This document shows positions 26,393-35,240 of a DNA stretch of 64,000 bases, in pieces. Every line of letters starts with the position of its first letter. Position 1 is the first letter of the stretch. The DNA is taken from the NCBI GenBank assembly GCA_965249035.1, contig CBDFKV010000007.1, positions 620,001 through 684,000 of the forward strand, given 5' to 3'. The stretch is from CBDFKV01 sp965249035 (GTDB lineage: Bacteria; Pseudomonadota; Gammaproteobacteria; Arenicellales; Poriferihabitantaceae). Made by a program: the position numbers and the translations under genes. The notes beneath the pieces were generated by a model. It had not been told where the DNA came from. It did no database searches and saw only the letters and a program-made list of their open reading frames with translations.

Positions 26393-27583
26393 ATGATCAA
26401 ACCCCACGGCTCGGATACCTTAAACCCCTTATTCGTCGCTGACGATGCCGCTCGCTCCGCTCTGGCCAAAGAAGCGGAATCCTTGCCTTCAGTTATCGTT
26501 AGCTCTGCTGACGCCGCCAACGCGGTGATGCTGGGCGCTGGTTATTTCAATCCACTGACCGGCTATATGAATAAAGCGGATGCCCTAAACGTTGCCAACA
26601 GTATGCACACAACTTCGGGATTATTTTGGCCTACCCCCGTTGTGTGCTTGATTGACGATGACTCGGCGATTGTTGGGCACAAGCGCATCGCGTTGCGCGA
26701 CCCGAATGTCGACGGTAATCCAGTATTGGCGGTGATGGATATCGAAGCTGTTGAAACCTTTAGCGGTGAAGAAATGGCACTCATTTCTGAAAAAGTGTAT
26801 CGCACCACTGACCCCAAGCACCCTGGCCTTGAAGCGTTTAACGCCCAAGGCAATATTGCGCTGTCCGGGCCGATTCAAGTGCTTAATTACAGCTATTTTG
26901 AAACTGATTTCCCAAACACCTTCAAAACCGCCTACGAAATCCGAGCCGATATCGAAAAGGCTGGTTGGAAAAAGATCGTCGCCTTTCAAACCCGTAACCC
27001 CATGCACCGCGCGCACGAAGAATTGTGCCACATGGCAATGGATCGACTCGGCGCTGACGGCTTGGTGGTGCACATGCTGTTGGGTCAATTAAAACCCGGC
27101 GATATCCCCGCAGACGTGCGTGATAACGCCATCCGAACCATGGCCGATGCCTATTTCCCGCCCAATTCAGTGATGGTGACGGGTTATGGCTTTGACATGC
27201 TCTACGCCGGCCCACGCGAAGGCGTGCTGCATGCGGTGTTCCGACAAAACATGGGCGCTACCCACTTCATTATTGGCCGCGACCACGCAGGTGTTGGCGA
27301 TTATTATGGCGACTTTGATGCGCAGACTATTTTTCAGGATGAAGTACCCGATGATGCGCTGGAAATCGAAATCTTCGAAGCAGATCATACGGCTTATTCC
27401 AAGAAGCTGGATGAAGTCGTGATGATGCGTGAAGTCACTAACCACACCAAAGAAGACTTTGTGTTGCTGTCGGGCACTCGCGTGCGTGAAATGCTAGGCA
27501 ATGGTGAAGCACCTCCGCCTGAGTTTTCGCGTCCGGAAGTCGCTAAGATACTGATTGATTACTACCAAAGTATCAGCAGCTAG
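26393..27583 (+). CDS. sat: ATP sulfurylase (sulfate adenylyltransferase), single-domain type
   Basis: The ATG at 26393 follows GAGGAG at 26381-26386 and gives 396 residues. The QTRNPMHRAHE motif (199-209) and GRDHAGVG (295-302) are the two nucleotide-binding signatures of ATP sulfurylase. This Sat form, unrelated to CysDN and without a fused APS kinase, is the one used in dissimilatory sulfur metabolism (AMP-dependent ATP formation from APS in sulfur oxidisers) and in some assimilatory pathways. No aprAB or cysC gene is in the window, so direction is uncertain; the sulfide:quinone reductase gene 11 kb away makes an oxidative role attractive. An intrinsic terminator follows at 27607. Confidence 0.95.
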   Translation: MIKPHGSDTLNPLFVADDAARSALAKEAESLPSVIVSSADAANAVMLGAGYFNPLTGYMNKADALNVANSMHTTSGLFWPTPVVCLIDDDSAIVGHKRIALRDPNVDGNPVLAVMDIEAVETFSGEEMALISEKVYRTTDPKHPGLEAFNAQGNIALSGPIQVLNYSYFETDFPNTFKTAYEIRADIEKAGWKKIVAFQTRNPMHRAHEELCHMAMDRLGADGLVVHMLLGQLKPGDIPADVRDNAIRTMADAYFPPNSVMVTGYGFDMLYAGPREGVLHAVFRQNMGATHFIIGRDHAGVGDYYGDFDAQTIFQDEVPDDALEIEIFEADHTAYSKKLDEVVMMREVTNHTKEDFVLLSGTRVREMLGNGEAPPPEFSRPEVAKILIDYYQSISS

Positions 27584-27606
27584 AAATCTGTACCTTGCTA
27601 CAAACG

Positions 27607-27631
27607 ACGGGGCCAGTTGGCTCCGTTTTTT
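27607..27631 (+). terminator. Rho-independent terminator after sat
   Basis: The stem ACGGGGCC / GGCTCCGT (27607-27614 and 27619-27626), with one G-T wobble and an AGTT loop, runs into TTTTTT ending at 27631. It lies 24 bases after the sat stop, so queF likely has its own promoter downstream. Confidence 0.88.
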
Positions 27632-27689
27632 ATGGGTACAGGCAGGTATAATCGTCTCTTTCTTGTTTCGACCAACCGACCATACCGCA

Positions 27690-28154
27690 ATGAATGAAAC
27701 CAACGCGCTGGGGCTTACCCAATTGGGCAGCTCTACCGAAGCCCCTACTTCGCCTGATCAGGCAGTTTTGGAAATCGTCCCGAACCCTCACCCCGACACG
27801 CTATACGTTACGCGCTTTGTCACCCCTGAATTCACGTCGCTGTGCCCGGTAACCGGACAGCCCGACTTTGCCCACTTGGTGATCGACTATATTGCGGATC
27901 AATCTCTGGTTGAGAGTAAATCCTTAAAACTATTTTTGGCGAGTTTTCGCAATCATGGCAGCTTTCACGAAGGTTGCACGATTGAAATCGCTAAACGGTT
28001 GGTGGCTGCAGCCAGCCCCATTTGGCTACGAATCGGTGGCTATTGGTTCCCGCGCGGGGGTATTCCGATTGATGTTTTTTACCAAACAGGCAACCCGCCC
28101 AAAGGCGTATGGATTCCAGACCAAGGGGTGCCCGCTTACCGTGGGCGTGGCTAA
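27690..28154 (+). CDS. queF: NADPH-dependent 7-cyano-7-deazaguanine reductase
   Basis: The ATG at 27690 gives 154 residues, the normal length of the unimodular (type I) QueF; the longer frame upstream runs through the sat terminator. Catalytic C52 in SLCPVTGQPDF with D59, and the QueF motif ESKSLKLF followed by HGSFHE (H89, E94), are present. It reduces preQ0 to preQ1 for queuosine modification of tRNA. Two further genes of this pathway, tgt and queA, lie 3-5 kb away on the other strand. Confidence 0.95.
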   Translation: MNETNALGLTQLGSSTEAPTSPDQAVLEIVPNPHPDTLYVTRFVTPEFTSLCPVTGQPDFAHLVIDYIADQSLVESKSLKLFLASFRNHGSFHEGCTIEIAKRLVAAASPIWLRIGGYWFPRGGIPIDVFYQTGNPPKGVWIPDQGVPAYRGRG

Positions 28155-28270
28155 GCAGAAAACTGCACGACTAAACTAGGGGCCGCAATCACATCAGCAA
28201 CCCTTGCGGTTCTGGGCCTGGAAATACTAAGCGCGCTTGTCACGGCCGTGCTTAACGCACGGTATAGGAT

Positions 28271-28465
28271 TTAATTGGCGAATTTTTTAGCGCTTTCGGT
28301 ATTACCATTTTGACCATCTTCATAGCCGGCCTCATAGGCATCGGTAACACGCTGCTCTTCGCGCTCGGGATTAGACAAGTAACCGCCCGCCCATCCGGTG
28401 AAATAATCATTGTCCACGCCCATATCTTGTAGCTTGGACAGCGTCTCGTAATAGGTTTTATCCAT
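28271..28465 (-). CDS. Small conserved-looking hypothetical protein, 64 aa
   Basis: The frame is open from 28618, but the internal ATG at 28463-28465 has a GGAG ribosome-binding site (minus strand GGAGATACACGATG) and starts a soluble, acidic 64-residue protein: DKTYYETLSKLQDMGVDNDY, then FTGWAGGYL, NPEREEQRV and YEAGYEDGQNG. The composition (many Tyr, Glu, Gly) and regular codon use suggest a real gene, and I recall similar unnamed small proteins in other gammaproteobacteria. No function can be stated. Positions upstream of 28465 in this frame do not look like protein. Confidence 0.65.
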   Translation of the reverse strand: MDKTYYETLSKLQDMGVDNDYFTGWAGGYLSNPEREEQRVTDAYEAGYEDGQNGNTESAKKFAN

Positions 28466-28644
28466 CGTGTATCTCCAAATCAAGTGGAATTGCCTCAGAA
28501 GCGGGTATTCTATGCGATGCCACTCTATGGGGAAATTGCCCCTGTCACCAAATTCTGGTCGCAAATGAGATAAGTAAACTATCTCTTTCGGTCTAATAGT
28601 TGAGCTAAACCTACCCAATGAGACGCAAGATTTGATAATAAGAC

Positions 28645-30228
28645 TTAACTTTCAGCTAAGGGTTTGTGCGCGAGTTCGTTAAGTTGCGCCGTTTCTTCTG
28701 CACTTAAGCCTACCGCAACAGAATACCTTGGGTCTTCAATCACATTCACTTCTACCAAATTACCCGCTTTTTTAAGCAATAGACGGCACTCAGGGCTTAG
28801 GTGTTTCAGGTGCAAGCGCTTACCGGCTCGTTCATAGCGATCGGCCAGAATATCAATCGCTTCAATCGCAGAATGATCCGCTACTCGTGAATGCTTAAAA
28901 TCAACCGTGACATCATCGCTGTCTTCACGAGGGTTAAATATTTCTTGAAAATTGTGCGTGGAAGCAAAAAATAGGGGGCCATTGAGTTGATAGACTGTGT
29001 TACCCATTTTATCGGTTTGCGTCACGGCATAGATATGCTTAGCGTGGTTCCAGGCAAATACTAATGCTGAAAGAATCACGCCTAACACCACTGCCACCGC
29101 GAGATCAGTTAACACGGTGGTAATCGTCACGATCGCAGTAATCGCAATATCTGAAGCGGGTACTTTACCGAGCAAGCGTAAGCTGGACCAACTAAAGGTG
29201 CCCACCACCACCATGAACATAACGCCAACCAACACCGCGACAGGGATCTGCTCAATTAAGGGGGCGCCGACTAAGATAATGGCTAACAAAGCCAATGCGG
29301 CAGTGATCCCAGATAGTCTGCCGCGCCCACCCGAATTAATATTAATGATGCTTTGGCCAACCATTGCACAACCACCCATGCCCCCAAAAAACCCAGTTAC
29401 GAGGTTGGCGAAGCCTTGTGCCAGGCTTTCGCGGTTTGCCTGACCACGAGTATCGGTCAAGGCATCGACTAAGTTTAGCGTTAATAAACTTTCTATCAAG
29501 CCCACCAGCGCCAACACAATTGAATACGGTAAAACGATCATAAACGTTTCAAAAGTGAGTGGGATCGCTGGAATATGGAATTGTGGCAAGCCACCGGCCA
29601 CAGAGGCAATATCACCGACTGTTCGCGTCTCTAAACCAGAGAAAATGACTACCAAGCTCAGCACCACAATCGCCACCAGTGTTGAAGGAACCGCCTTGGT
29701 CAACTTTGGCAAGAAATGAATGATAGCCATCGTTCCGAAAGCCAGCAGTAACATAATCATTAACGGGCTGCCGCTTATCCACTGACTGATGCCGACATCA
29801 TCTACAAACTGAAATTGCTTCAGTTGTGCCAGGAAGATGACTAAGGCAAGGCCATTCACGAAGCCGAGGAAAACCGGATGGGGTACCAATCGAATGAATT
29901 TACCCAATCGCAATGCACCAAAAACCATCTGGATCAGGCCCATGAGAATCACAGCCGCAAAAAGATATTCAACCCCATGCTCAACAACGAGACTGATCAG
30001 CACCACGGCAATCGCGCCCGTTGCCCCTGTGATCATGCCTGGACGACCGCCCAATACTGCTGTTATCAAGCCCATGAAAAAAGCCGCATACAGGCCAACC
30101 AAGGGATGAACCTGCGCCACCAAGGCAAAGGCCACCGCTTCAGGAACCAAGGCTAATGCAACGGTTAAACCAGAAAGGAGATCATTTCTGACGTTAGCGG
30201 GTCGATAGCGGGCGAAAAGTTGAAACAT
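28645..30228 (-). CDS. SulP family anion transporter with STAS domain
   Basis: The 527-residue protein has an N-terminal SulP membrane domain (about residues 5-400, 12-14 helices) with LSGLTVALALVPEAVAFALV near the start and GGMGGCAMVGQSIINI in the middle, and a C-terminal STAS domain (about 420-510; DDVTVDFKHSRVADHSAIEAID). SulP carriers import sulfate, bicarbonate or other anions. Nearness to sat could suggest sulfate, but several SulP lines resembling this one are linked to bicarbonate, so the ion is open. The gene is alone on the minus strand, with about 100 bases upstream. Confidence 0.92.
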   Translation of the reverse strand: MFQLFARYRPANVRNDLLSGLTVALALVPEAVAFALVAQVHPLVGLYAAFFMGLITAVLGGRPGMITGATGAIAVVLISLVVEHGVEYLFAAVILMGLIQMVFGALRLGKFIRLVPHPVFLGFVNGLALVIFLAQLKQFQFVDDVGISQWISGSPLMIMLLLAFGTMAIIHFLPKLTKAVPSTLVAIVVLSLVVIFSGLETRTVGDIASVAGGLPQFHIPAIPLTFETFMIVLPYSIVLALVGLIESLLTLNLVDALTDTRGQANRESLAQGFANLVTGFFGGMGGCAMVGQSIININSGGRGRLSGITAALALLAIILVGAPLIEQIPVAVLVGVMFMVVVGTFSWSSLRLLGKVPASDIAITAIVTITTVLTDLAVAVVLGVILSALVFAWNHAKHIYAVTQTDKMGNTVYQLNGPLFFASTHNFQEIFNPREDSDDVTVDFKHSRVADHSAIEAIDILADRYERAGKRLHLKHLSPECRLLLKKAGNLVEVNVIEDPRYSVAVGLSAEETAQLNELAHKPLAES

Positions 30229-30332
30229 GAAGTGCGCTTACCAAGCAAAATAGCGCGCGATTCTTCCACAACCGAGCATGGCATTCCAGAAGTATTTCAC
30301 CAAAAGCTAATATATTATTCCAGTGCTAAATG

Positions 30333-30797
30333 CTAAAGCGCTTTAGACATAAACAGGCTGTATGGGTCTTCCACATAGTCAGCGAACGGTTCGCAATACT
30401 CAAAGCCAAACTGCAGGTAAAGCTTGCGCGCAGGGATAAACACTGATGGTGAGCCAGTTTCCAGCCAAACGGTTGAATAGCCACGGCATTTTGCTTCTTC
30501 CAAAAGATGGCTAAGCAGCGTAGATGCAACGCCACGCCGAAGGGCCGAGCGCGACGTTCTCATCGATTTGATTTCCACGTTCAACTGGTCTAGTTCCTTC
30601 AACGCTCCACAGCCCGCTAATTGATTGTCAATCCAACCAGTCCAGAAGGTTATTTCAGACGCTCTCAGAGATTCCAAATCCAAAGTATGAACACTCTCCA
30701 CTGGCGAGTGTTTCAGCATATCTTGATGATGTTCGAGAAGTAGTTCAGCAATAGGCTTACCACTTAAATCATCAACCCGAATCTCCAGATTAGTCAC
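30333..30797 (-). CDS. GNAT family N-acetyltransferase
   Basis: The 154-residue protein has the GNAT acetyl-CoA binding region: IKSMRTSRSALRRGVASTLLSHLLEEAKCRGY (about residues 76-107), corresponding to motif A with the R/Q-x-x-G-x-G/A loop, and the C-terminal LYLQFGFEYCEPFADYVEDPYSLFMSK. It transfers an acetyl group from acetyl-CoA to an unknown amine. Its start overlaps the end of the RidA gene by 8 bases, so the two are co-translated; a link to clean-up of reactive metabolites is speculative. Confidence 0.88.
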   Translation of the reverse strand: MTNLEIRVDDLSGKPIAELLLEHHQDMLKHSPVESVHTLDLESLRASEITFWTGWIDNQLAGCGALKELDQLNVEIKSMRTSRSALRRGVASTLLSHLLEEAKCRGYSTVWLETGSPSVFIPARKLYLQFGFEYCEPFADYVEDPYSLFMSKAL

Positions 30798-31173
30798 CGA
30801 TTCTGGCGGTCACTTCGATCTCAAGCTTCATCTTGTCGTCCATCAAGCCTGCGACAAACATGGTTGCTGCTGGCCTGGAACGGCCAAAATACTTTTTAAA
30901 TACCGGCCAGCACGGCTCAAAATCAGCCTTATCCGGGAAGATGTAATGCACACGTACCACTTGATCAAGACTACTACCTGCTTCAAGCAATGCCTTTTCG
31001 ATGTTGACTAAACATTGCTCCGCTTGCTCAACCGGACTATCTGATATCGTCATTGATTCGTAATCAAAACCGGTCGTGCCTGCGACAAAGACATAGTCCC
31101 CATCGACCACTGCTCGTGAATATCCCACTTTGGATTCAAATTCAGAACCACTTGAAATGAGTTGTCTGTTCAT
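30790..31173 (-). CDS. RidA family protein (reactive enamine/imine deaminase)
   Basis: The 127-residue protein is a single YjgF/YER057c/UK114 domain. SRPAATMFVAGLMDDKMKLEIEVTA carries the conserved Arg (in SRPA) and the Glu near the C-terminus used by active RidA enzymes to hydrolyse enamine/imine intermediates such as 2-aminoacrylate. It lies 59 bases after tgt and overlaps the GNAT gene by 8 bases. It belongs to a RidA paralogue group rather than certainly the housekeeping RidA. Confidence 0.9.
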   Translation of the reverse strand: MNRQLISSGSEFESKVGYSRAVVDGDYVFVAGTTGFDYESMTISDSPVEQAEQCLVNIEKALLEAGSSLDQVVRVHYIFPDKADFEPCWPVFKKYFGRSRPAATMFVAGLMDDKMKLEIEVTARIGD

Positions 31174-31232
31174 ATTGCTGTGTTAATAAAATGGGTAATG
31201 TTAGCTGGATGACCTCTCAACTGCTTTCTAAC

Positions 31233-32321
31233 TTAACCAGCAGTTTCAAATTCAGCAGCCCACTGCGTAAATGTTCCCGCTTCAATCTGCTCGCGCATCG
31301 TTCGCATCAGCATTTGATAATAGTGAACATTATGCAGCGTGCACAAACGCGCGACCAGCATTTCCTGCTTTTGATACAAATGGCGCAAATACGAGCGCGA
31401 GTAGTGTCGGCACGTGTAGCAATCACAATTGGGGTCAAGCGGATTGGTGTCCATGCGATGAACCGCATTGCGTATTTTAACTACACCGACGCTGGTAAAT
31501 AGCCAACCATTGCGGGCATTGCGGGTGGGCATGACGCAATCGAACATATCAATCCCGCGCGCAACACCCATGACCAAATCCACAGGCGTGCCCACGCCCA
31601 TCAGGTATCTTGGCTTGTCTTCGGGCATCTGTGGCTCGCAATAGTCCAACGCTGCGGCCATTTCTTGTTTGCTCTCACCGACCGATAAGCCGCCTAAGGC
31701 ATAACCATCAAAGCCGATATCGATTAATCCTTGCAACGAGGCCTTGCGTAAGTCTTCATACATACCACCCTGCACGATGCCGAACAGCGCTCCGTCGCCC
31801 TGATAAGCTTGCTTACAGCGCTCGGCCCAGCGTAGTGATAGCTGCATGGATTCGTCAGCTTGTTCGTGAGTGGTCGGGTATGGTGTACACTCATCAAACG
31901 CCATGACGATATCCGAACCCAAATCGGTTTGAATCTGCATCGACTCTTCTGGCCCCAAAAATACTTGGCTACCGTCATGCGGCGAGCGAAAAGTCACGCC
32001 CTTTTCTTCCAGCTTGCGTAATTCAGACAAACTCCACACCTGAAAGCCACCAGAATCGGTCAAGATGGGCCCATACCAATTCATAAAATCGTGCAAGTCG
32101 CCGTGTGCCTTAATCACCTCGGTACCCGGCTGCAGCATCAAGTGAAAGGTATTCCCCAGAATAATCTGCGCACCAGTGGCGCTGACCTCTTCAGGGGTTA
32201 GCGACTTAACCGTAGCGCTGGTGCCGACCGGCATAAACGCAGGTGTATCCACCTCACCCCGAGGAAATTGCAAGCGGCCTCGGCGCACGCGGCCTTCAGA
32301 AGTTAATAAATCAAATTTCAT
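31233..32321 (-). CDS. tgt: tRNA-guanine transglycosylase
   Basis: The 362-residue protein shows all Tgt landmarks: TPAFMPVGTSATVKSLTPEE, TDSGGFQVWSL, the nucleophile region DMFDCVMPTRNARNG, and the zinc site C-x-C-x2-C...H (CDCYTCRHY followed by LHNVHYY). It exchanges guanine 34 for preQ1 in tRNAs for Asp, Asn, His and Tyr. It is 19 bases after queA, the next enzyme of the same pathway. The yajC-secD-secF genes that commonly follow tgt are absent here. Confidence 0.97.
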   Translation of the reverse strand: MKFDLLTSEGRVRRGRLQFPRGEVDTPAFMPVGTSATVKSLTPEEVSATGAQIILGNTFHLMLQPGTEVIKAHGDLHDFMNWYGPILTDSGGFQVWSLSELRKLEEKGVTFRSPHDGSQVFLGPEESMQIQTDLGSDIVMAFDECTPYPTTHEQADESMQLSLRWAERCKQAYQGDGALFGIVQGGMYEDLRKASLQGLIDIGFDGYALGGLSVGESKQEMAAALDYCEPQMPEDKPRYLMGVGTPVDLVMGVARGIDMFDCVMPTRNARNGWLFTSVGVVKIRNAVHRMDTNPLDPNCDCYTCRHYSRSYLRHLYQKQEMLVARLCTLHNVHYYQMLMRTMREQIEAGTFTQWAAEFETAG

Positions 32322-32340
32322 ATCACTTTAATTAAACCTA

Positions 32341-33366
32341 TTAACCTTTTGTTTTTTCGATAAACATCGCGTCACCATAACTAAAGAATCGATAACCCGA
32401 TTCGACCGCGTGGTGATAAGCTTGCAGCATACTTTGTTTGCCCGCGAACGCAGAGACCAACATCAGTAGCGTTGATTTAGGCAAATGGAAATTGGTGATC
32501 AGCGCATCCACGACCTGAAACTGAAAGCCGGGATATATAAACAACTGTGAATCGCCACCGCCCGCGCACAATTCGCCGCTAACGGCAGCCGTCTCCAACG
32601 CACGCACGCTGGTGGTGCCCACCGCAATCACCCGGCCACCCGCCGCCTTGGTTTGCTGAATTGTCTCAACCACGGCAGCGCTCACTTCAAAGCGCTCGCG
32701 GTGCATCTGATGTGACTGCACATCGTCCACCTTGACTGGCTGAAAGGTGCCTGCACCCACATGCAGGGTGAGCGTTGCGGTATTAACGCCCCGTTTTGGC
32801 AGTTCAGCCAGCATCTGTTGGTTAAAGTGCAGCCCCGCTGTTGGCGCTGCTACCGCGCCCTCTTTTTCAGCGAAAATCGTTTGATAACGATCCACATCCA
32901 AGTCTTTGTCAACACGCCGTATGTAAGGCGGTAACGGTATGTGCCCGTGGTCATAAAACAGTGCGATGCCATTCGCAGGTTCAAGCAGTCTGAACTCAAA
33001 GAACGTTCCCACACGCCGCTCAAACTGCACAACGGCTTCACCCGACTGAAGTAAAACTTGGCCTGGTTTCAACGGCTTGTTACTTTTGGCTAAGGCGATA
33101 AATCGGTCTTCATTAATCAGTCTCTCCAGCATCACTTCAACCGCGCCACCGCTGGGTTTATTCAGGTGCAATCGAGCCGGAATGACCTTGGTATCATTCA
33201 TGACCAGCAAATCACCCGCACGCAAAAACTGGGGCAAATCAACAAATTGATGATCCAACAGGCGCTTATCTTCAACCACCAAAAGGCGTGAGCCACCGCG
33301 AAATTTCGATGGCATTTGCGCGATCAGCGCTGCTGGCAACTCGTAATCAAAATCGTCCGTTTTCAT
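32341..33366 (-). CDS. queA: S-adenosylmethionine:tRNA ribosyltransferase-isomerase
   Basis: The start at 33366 (MKTDDFDYELPAALIAQMP) matches the QueA family N-terminus; a GTG at 33387 would add seven residues. The 341-residue protein contains GGSRLLVV, GDLLVMNDTKVIPARL, AAPTAGLHF and TLHVGAGTFQPV, all diagnostic. It converts preQ1-tRNA to epoxyqueuosine-tRNA using the ribosyl part of SAM. It is directly followed by tgt in the common queA-tgt order. Confidence 0.96.
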   Translation of the reverse strand: MKTDDFDYELPAALIAQMPSKFRGGSRLLVVEDKRLLDHQFVDLPQFLRAGDLLVMNDTKVIPARLHLNKPSGGAVEVMLERLINEDRFIALAKSNKPLKPGQVLLQSGEAVVQFERRVGTFFEFRLLEPANGIALFYDHGHIPLPPYIRRVDKDLDVDRYQTIFAEKEGAVAAPTAGLHFNQQMLAELPKRGVNTATLTLHVGAGTFQPVKVDDVQSHQMHRERFEVSAAVVETIQQTKAAGGRVIAVGTTSVRALETAAVSGELCAGGGDSQLFIYPGFQFQVVDALITNFHLPKSTLLMLVSAFAGKQSMLQAYHHAVESGYRFFSYGDAMFIEKTKG

Positions 33367-33401
33367 ACTATTACCAAGCTTCGCCACCGCGCTTGCAGCT
33401 C

Positions 33402-34229
33402 TTATCGGAGTCGCCCGGTTAATACGGTATCCAGTGATTCCATAATACTACTGAACACCTGTGCTAAACGCTCAGCAACCATTATCTGCCCCGCTTCATC
33501 GGCAATCAAATCTTGCCGAATTTCCAACAAAGCATGGGGATAGCCGTGATCTTCTGCGTGCGCTTCCATCGAATAGCCGATCGGCTTGCAGGGGTGATAC
33601 GGCTCGTTATCGCCAATGCACCAGTCTTCGAATTTCTCTAATTCATCGATCAGTAAAGAGGCAACACCGTCATCACGATTCCATAACACACCCAGGTGCC
33701 ACGGTCGCGTGTCGCCCTGCCAGCTCGGTGTAAAACTATGCATCGACACTACCAGTGGCATCAGAAATTCGTGACGCATGGAGCCCAGTTCGCGCGCTAC
33801 GCGATTGTGATACGGCACAAACAACTCTTCGATACGAAGCATTCGGTCAAGCAGGCTGATATCTTGATTGCGGGGAATGACCACACCGTCACTCACAGCC
33901 AACACTGAGCTATCATCCGTCGGATAGCGATTCGGGTCGATCACCAGTCGGGAAAAACGCGATAGTACGGCCCTCGCCCCCAGCTGTTTAGCTAACAAGC
34001 GGCTGACAGCTGCGGCACCAATATCGTAACCAATATGATTCTCTAAACTCTCAGGATTAACTCCTAAACCATTGAGCTTTTGAGGAATATAGTTGCTTGC
34101 ATGATCACACAAAATCAGCATCGGCGAATGTGCATCCGGGTTAAAAACTTCAAACGGGTAAGGATCAGCCGGAGTCAGCAGGCGGTGTGTTTTCTCACAC
34201 TCGTATTGTGATTCAAAGATTTCGGTCAT
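33402..34229 (-). CDS. N-formylglutamate amidohydrolase family protein
   Basis: The 275-residue protein has the FGase pattern LILCDHASNYIP near residue 35, RFSRLVIDPNRYP (91-103 region), VVSMHSFTP and HALLEIRQDLI toward the C-terminus; the His/Asp/Glu residues in these blocks form the metal site of the family. Members hydrolyse N-formylglutamate in histidine breakdown, but many bacterial copies lie outside hut loci and their substrate is unproven. There is no hut gene here. It lies 27 bases downstream of the LysR gene on the same strand. Confidence 0.87.
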   Translation of the reverse strand: MTEIFESQYECEKTHRLLTPADPYPFEVFNPDAHSPMLILCDHASNYIPQKLNGLGVNPESLENHIGYDIGAAAVSRLLAKQLGARAVLSRFSRLVIDPNRYPTDDSSVLAVSDGVVIPRNQDISLLDRMLRIEELFVPYHNRVARELGSMRHEFLMPLVVSMHSFTPSWQGDTRPWHLGVLWNRDDGVASLLIDELEKFEDWCIGDNEPYHPCKPIGYSMEAHAEDHGYPHALLEIRQDLIADEAGQIMVAERLAQVFSSIMESLDTVLTGRLR

Positions 34230-34256
34230 CAGGTTTCACTGTGAAGAAGTACCGTT

Positions 34257-35120
34257 TTAGACGACACTTTCAAGAATAAATTGCGCCAAGCGCTGCACCA
34301 CCTTGGATGGGCGAGCGGACAGGTAGTGTATGGAAACCGGCGCATTTTGCAATGCCGGCAAGTAAGACGTTTGCTTTATTATTTTTAAGCCCTTTGGCAC
34401 GGTGCTGCGCGCCAGTGCAGTCACACCCAAACCAGCCATCACCGCCGCACGAATACCGCCATAACTCGAACCCGTATAAACAATGTCCCAGGCCTTTTTG
34501 GAGGCGTCTAAGGTATGCAACATTCGCTCTCGATAAACACAGCCTTCAGGCGCGACCACCAGCGGCAAGGCACGCGTGTCGCTAAATAACTGCTCAACAC
34601 CGGTGACCCAAACCAAATCTTCACTCCACATTACTTGCTGAGCTGGCTGACCTTCTTCGACCGAATCAATGCCATCAGCACTCAAGGCGATGACAATATC
34701 CAAATCCTGCTCGCGCTGAGAGCGCAGTAAATCGCGTGACAAGCTGCTGACCACTTCAAGACGCACATCCGGATAGCGCTTGGAAAACCCGGCCAAGACT
34801 TGGGGTAAATACGATACCGCGAACTCGTTGGGGATCCCGAGTCGTACTCGACCTTTAAGCTGTGACTCGCGCAAGCGATGTTTAAGTTCCTGATTTAGCT
34901 CTAGAATTTTTCGACCATATTCAAGCACCAACTTGCCGGAATCAGTTAAAGCCAAGTCCCGCCCGGAATGAACAAACAGGCGACTGCCCACCAGTGCTTC
35001 CAGACGCTTGATCTGCAGGCTCACCGCCGGTTGCGATTTGCCCAGCACTTTACCGGCCTGGCTAAAGCCATCGCGGTCAACAATGGTGACAAAACAACGG
35101 AGTAAATCAGTTGGATACAT
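34257..35120 (-). CDS. LysR family transcriptional regulator
   Basis: The 287-residue protein has the N-terminal winged helix-turn-helix (residues 1-60; FSQAGKVLGKSQPAVSLQIKRLEALVG) and a C-terminal periplasmic-binding-like sensor domain (about 90-285). It is divergently placed against gcvT with 120 bases between starts, and the spacer holds three 6-base half-sites in inverted order (35141-35176), the usual arrangement for a LysR protein controlling itself and its divergent neighbour. Control of the glycine-cleavage operon is therefore plausible. E. coli uses the LysR-type GcvA for the same purpose, though this protein is not clearly its orthologue. Confidence 0.93.
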   Translation of the reverse strand: MYPTDLLRCFVTIVDRDGFSQAGKVLGKSQPAVSLQIKRLEALVGSRLFVHSGRDLALTDSGKLVLEYGRKILELNQELKHRLRESQLKGRVRLGIPNEFAVSYLPQVLAGFSKRYPDVRLEVVSSLSRDLLRSQREQDLDIVIALSADGIDSVEEGQPAQQVMWSEDLVWVTGVEQLFSDTRALPLVVAPEGCVYRERMLHTLDASKKAWDIVYTGSSYGGIRAAVMAGLGVTALARSTVPKGLKIIKQTSYLPALQNAPVSIHYLSARPSKVVQRLAQFILESVV

Positions 35121-35140
35121 TTGTGTAGTTGTTTTAGGTA

Positions 35141-35176
35141 AACTATTAGTATTATAAATAGTTTGATTTTAACTAT
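35141..35176. promoter_or_regulatory. Putative LysR operator between lysR-type gene and gcvT
   Basis: AACTAT (35141-35146), ATAGTT (35158-35163) and AACTAT (35171-35176) alternate in orientation. The inner pair forms ATAGTT-N7-AACTAT and the outer pair AACTAT-N11-ATAGTT, giving T-N11-A-like geometry. They lie 21-56 bases from the regulator start and 65-100 bases from the gcvT start. The region is AT-rich, which weakens the case, but three exact half-sites in 36 bases are unlikely by chance. Confidence 0.55.
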
Positions 35177-35240
35177 TCATTTTTATTAATGCTAGTACTG
35201 CGCTATTCTCTCGCCACACAAAAAATGATACATTTGCTTT

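Noticed and set aside
28246..28262. Hairpin CCGTGC-TTAAC-GCACGG between queF and the small minus-strand gene
   Set aside because: The stem is only 6 pairs with no T run on either strand; too weak to call as a terminator.
35121..35240. Glycine riboswitch upstream of gcvT
   Set aside because: The leader is short and AT-rich and shows none of the paired GGA-containing aptamer segments; a LysR operator explains the spacer better.
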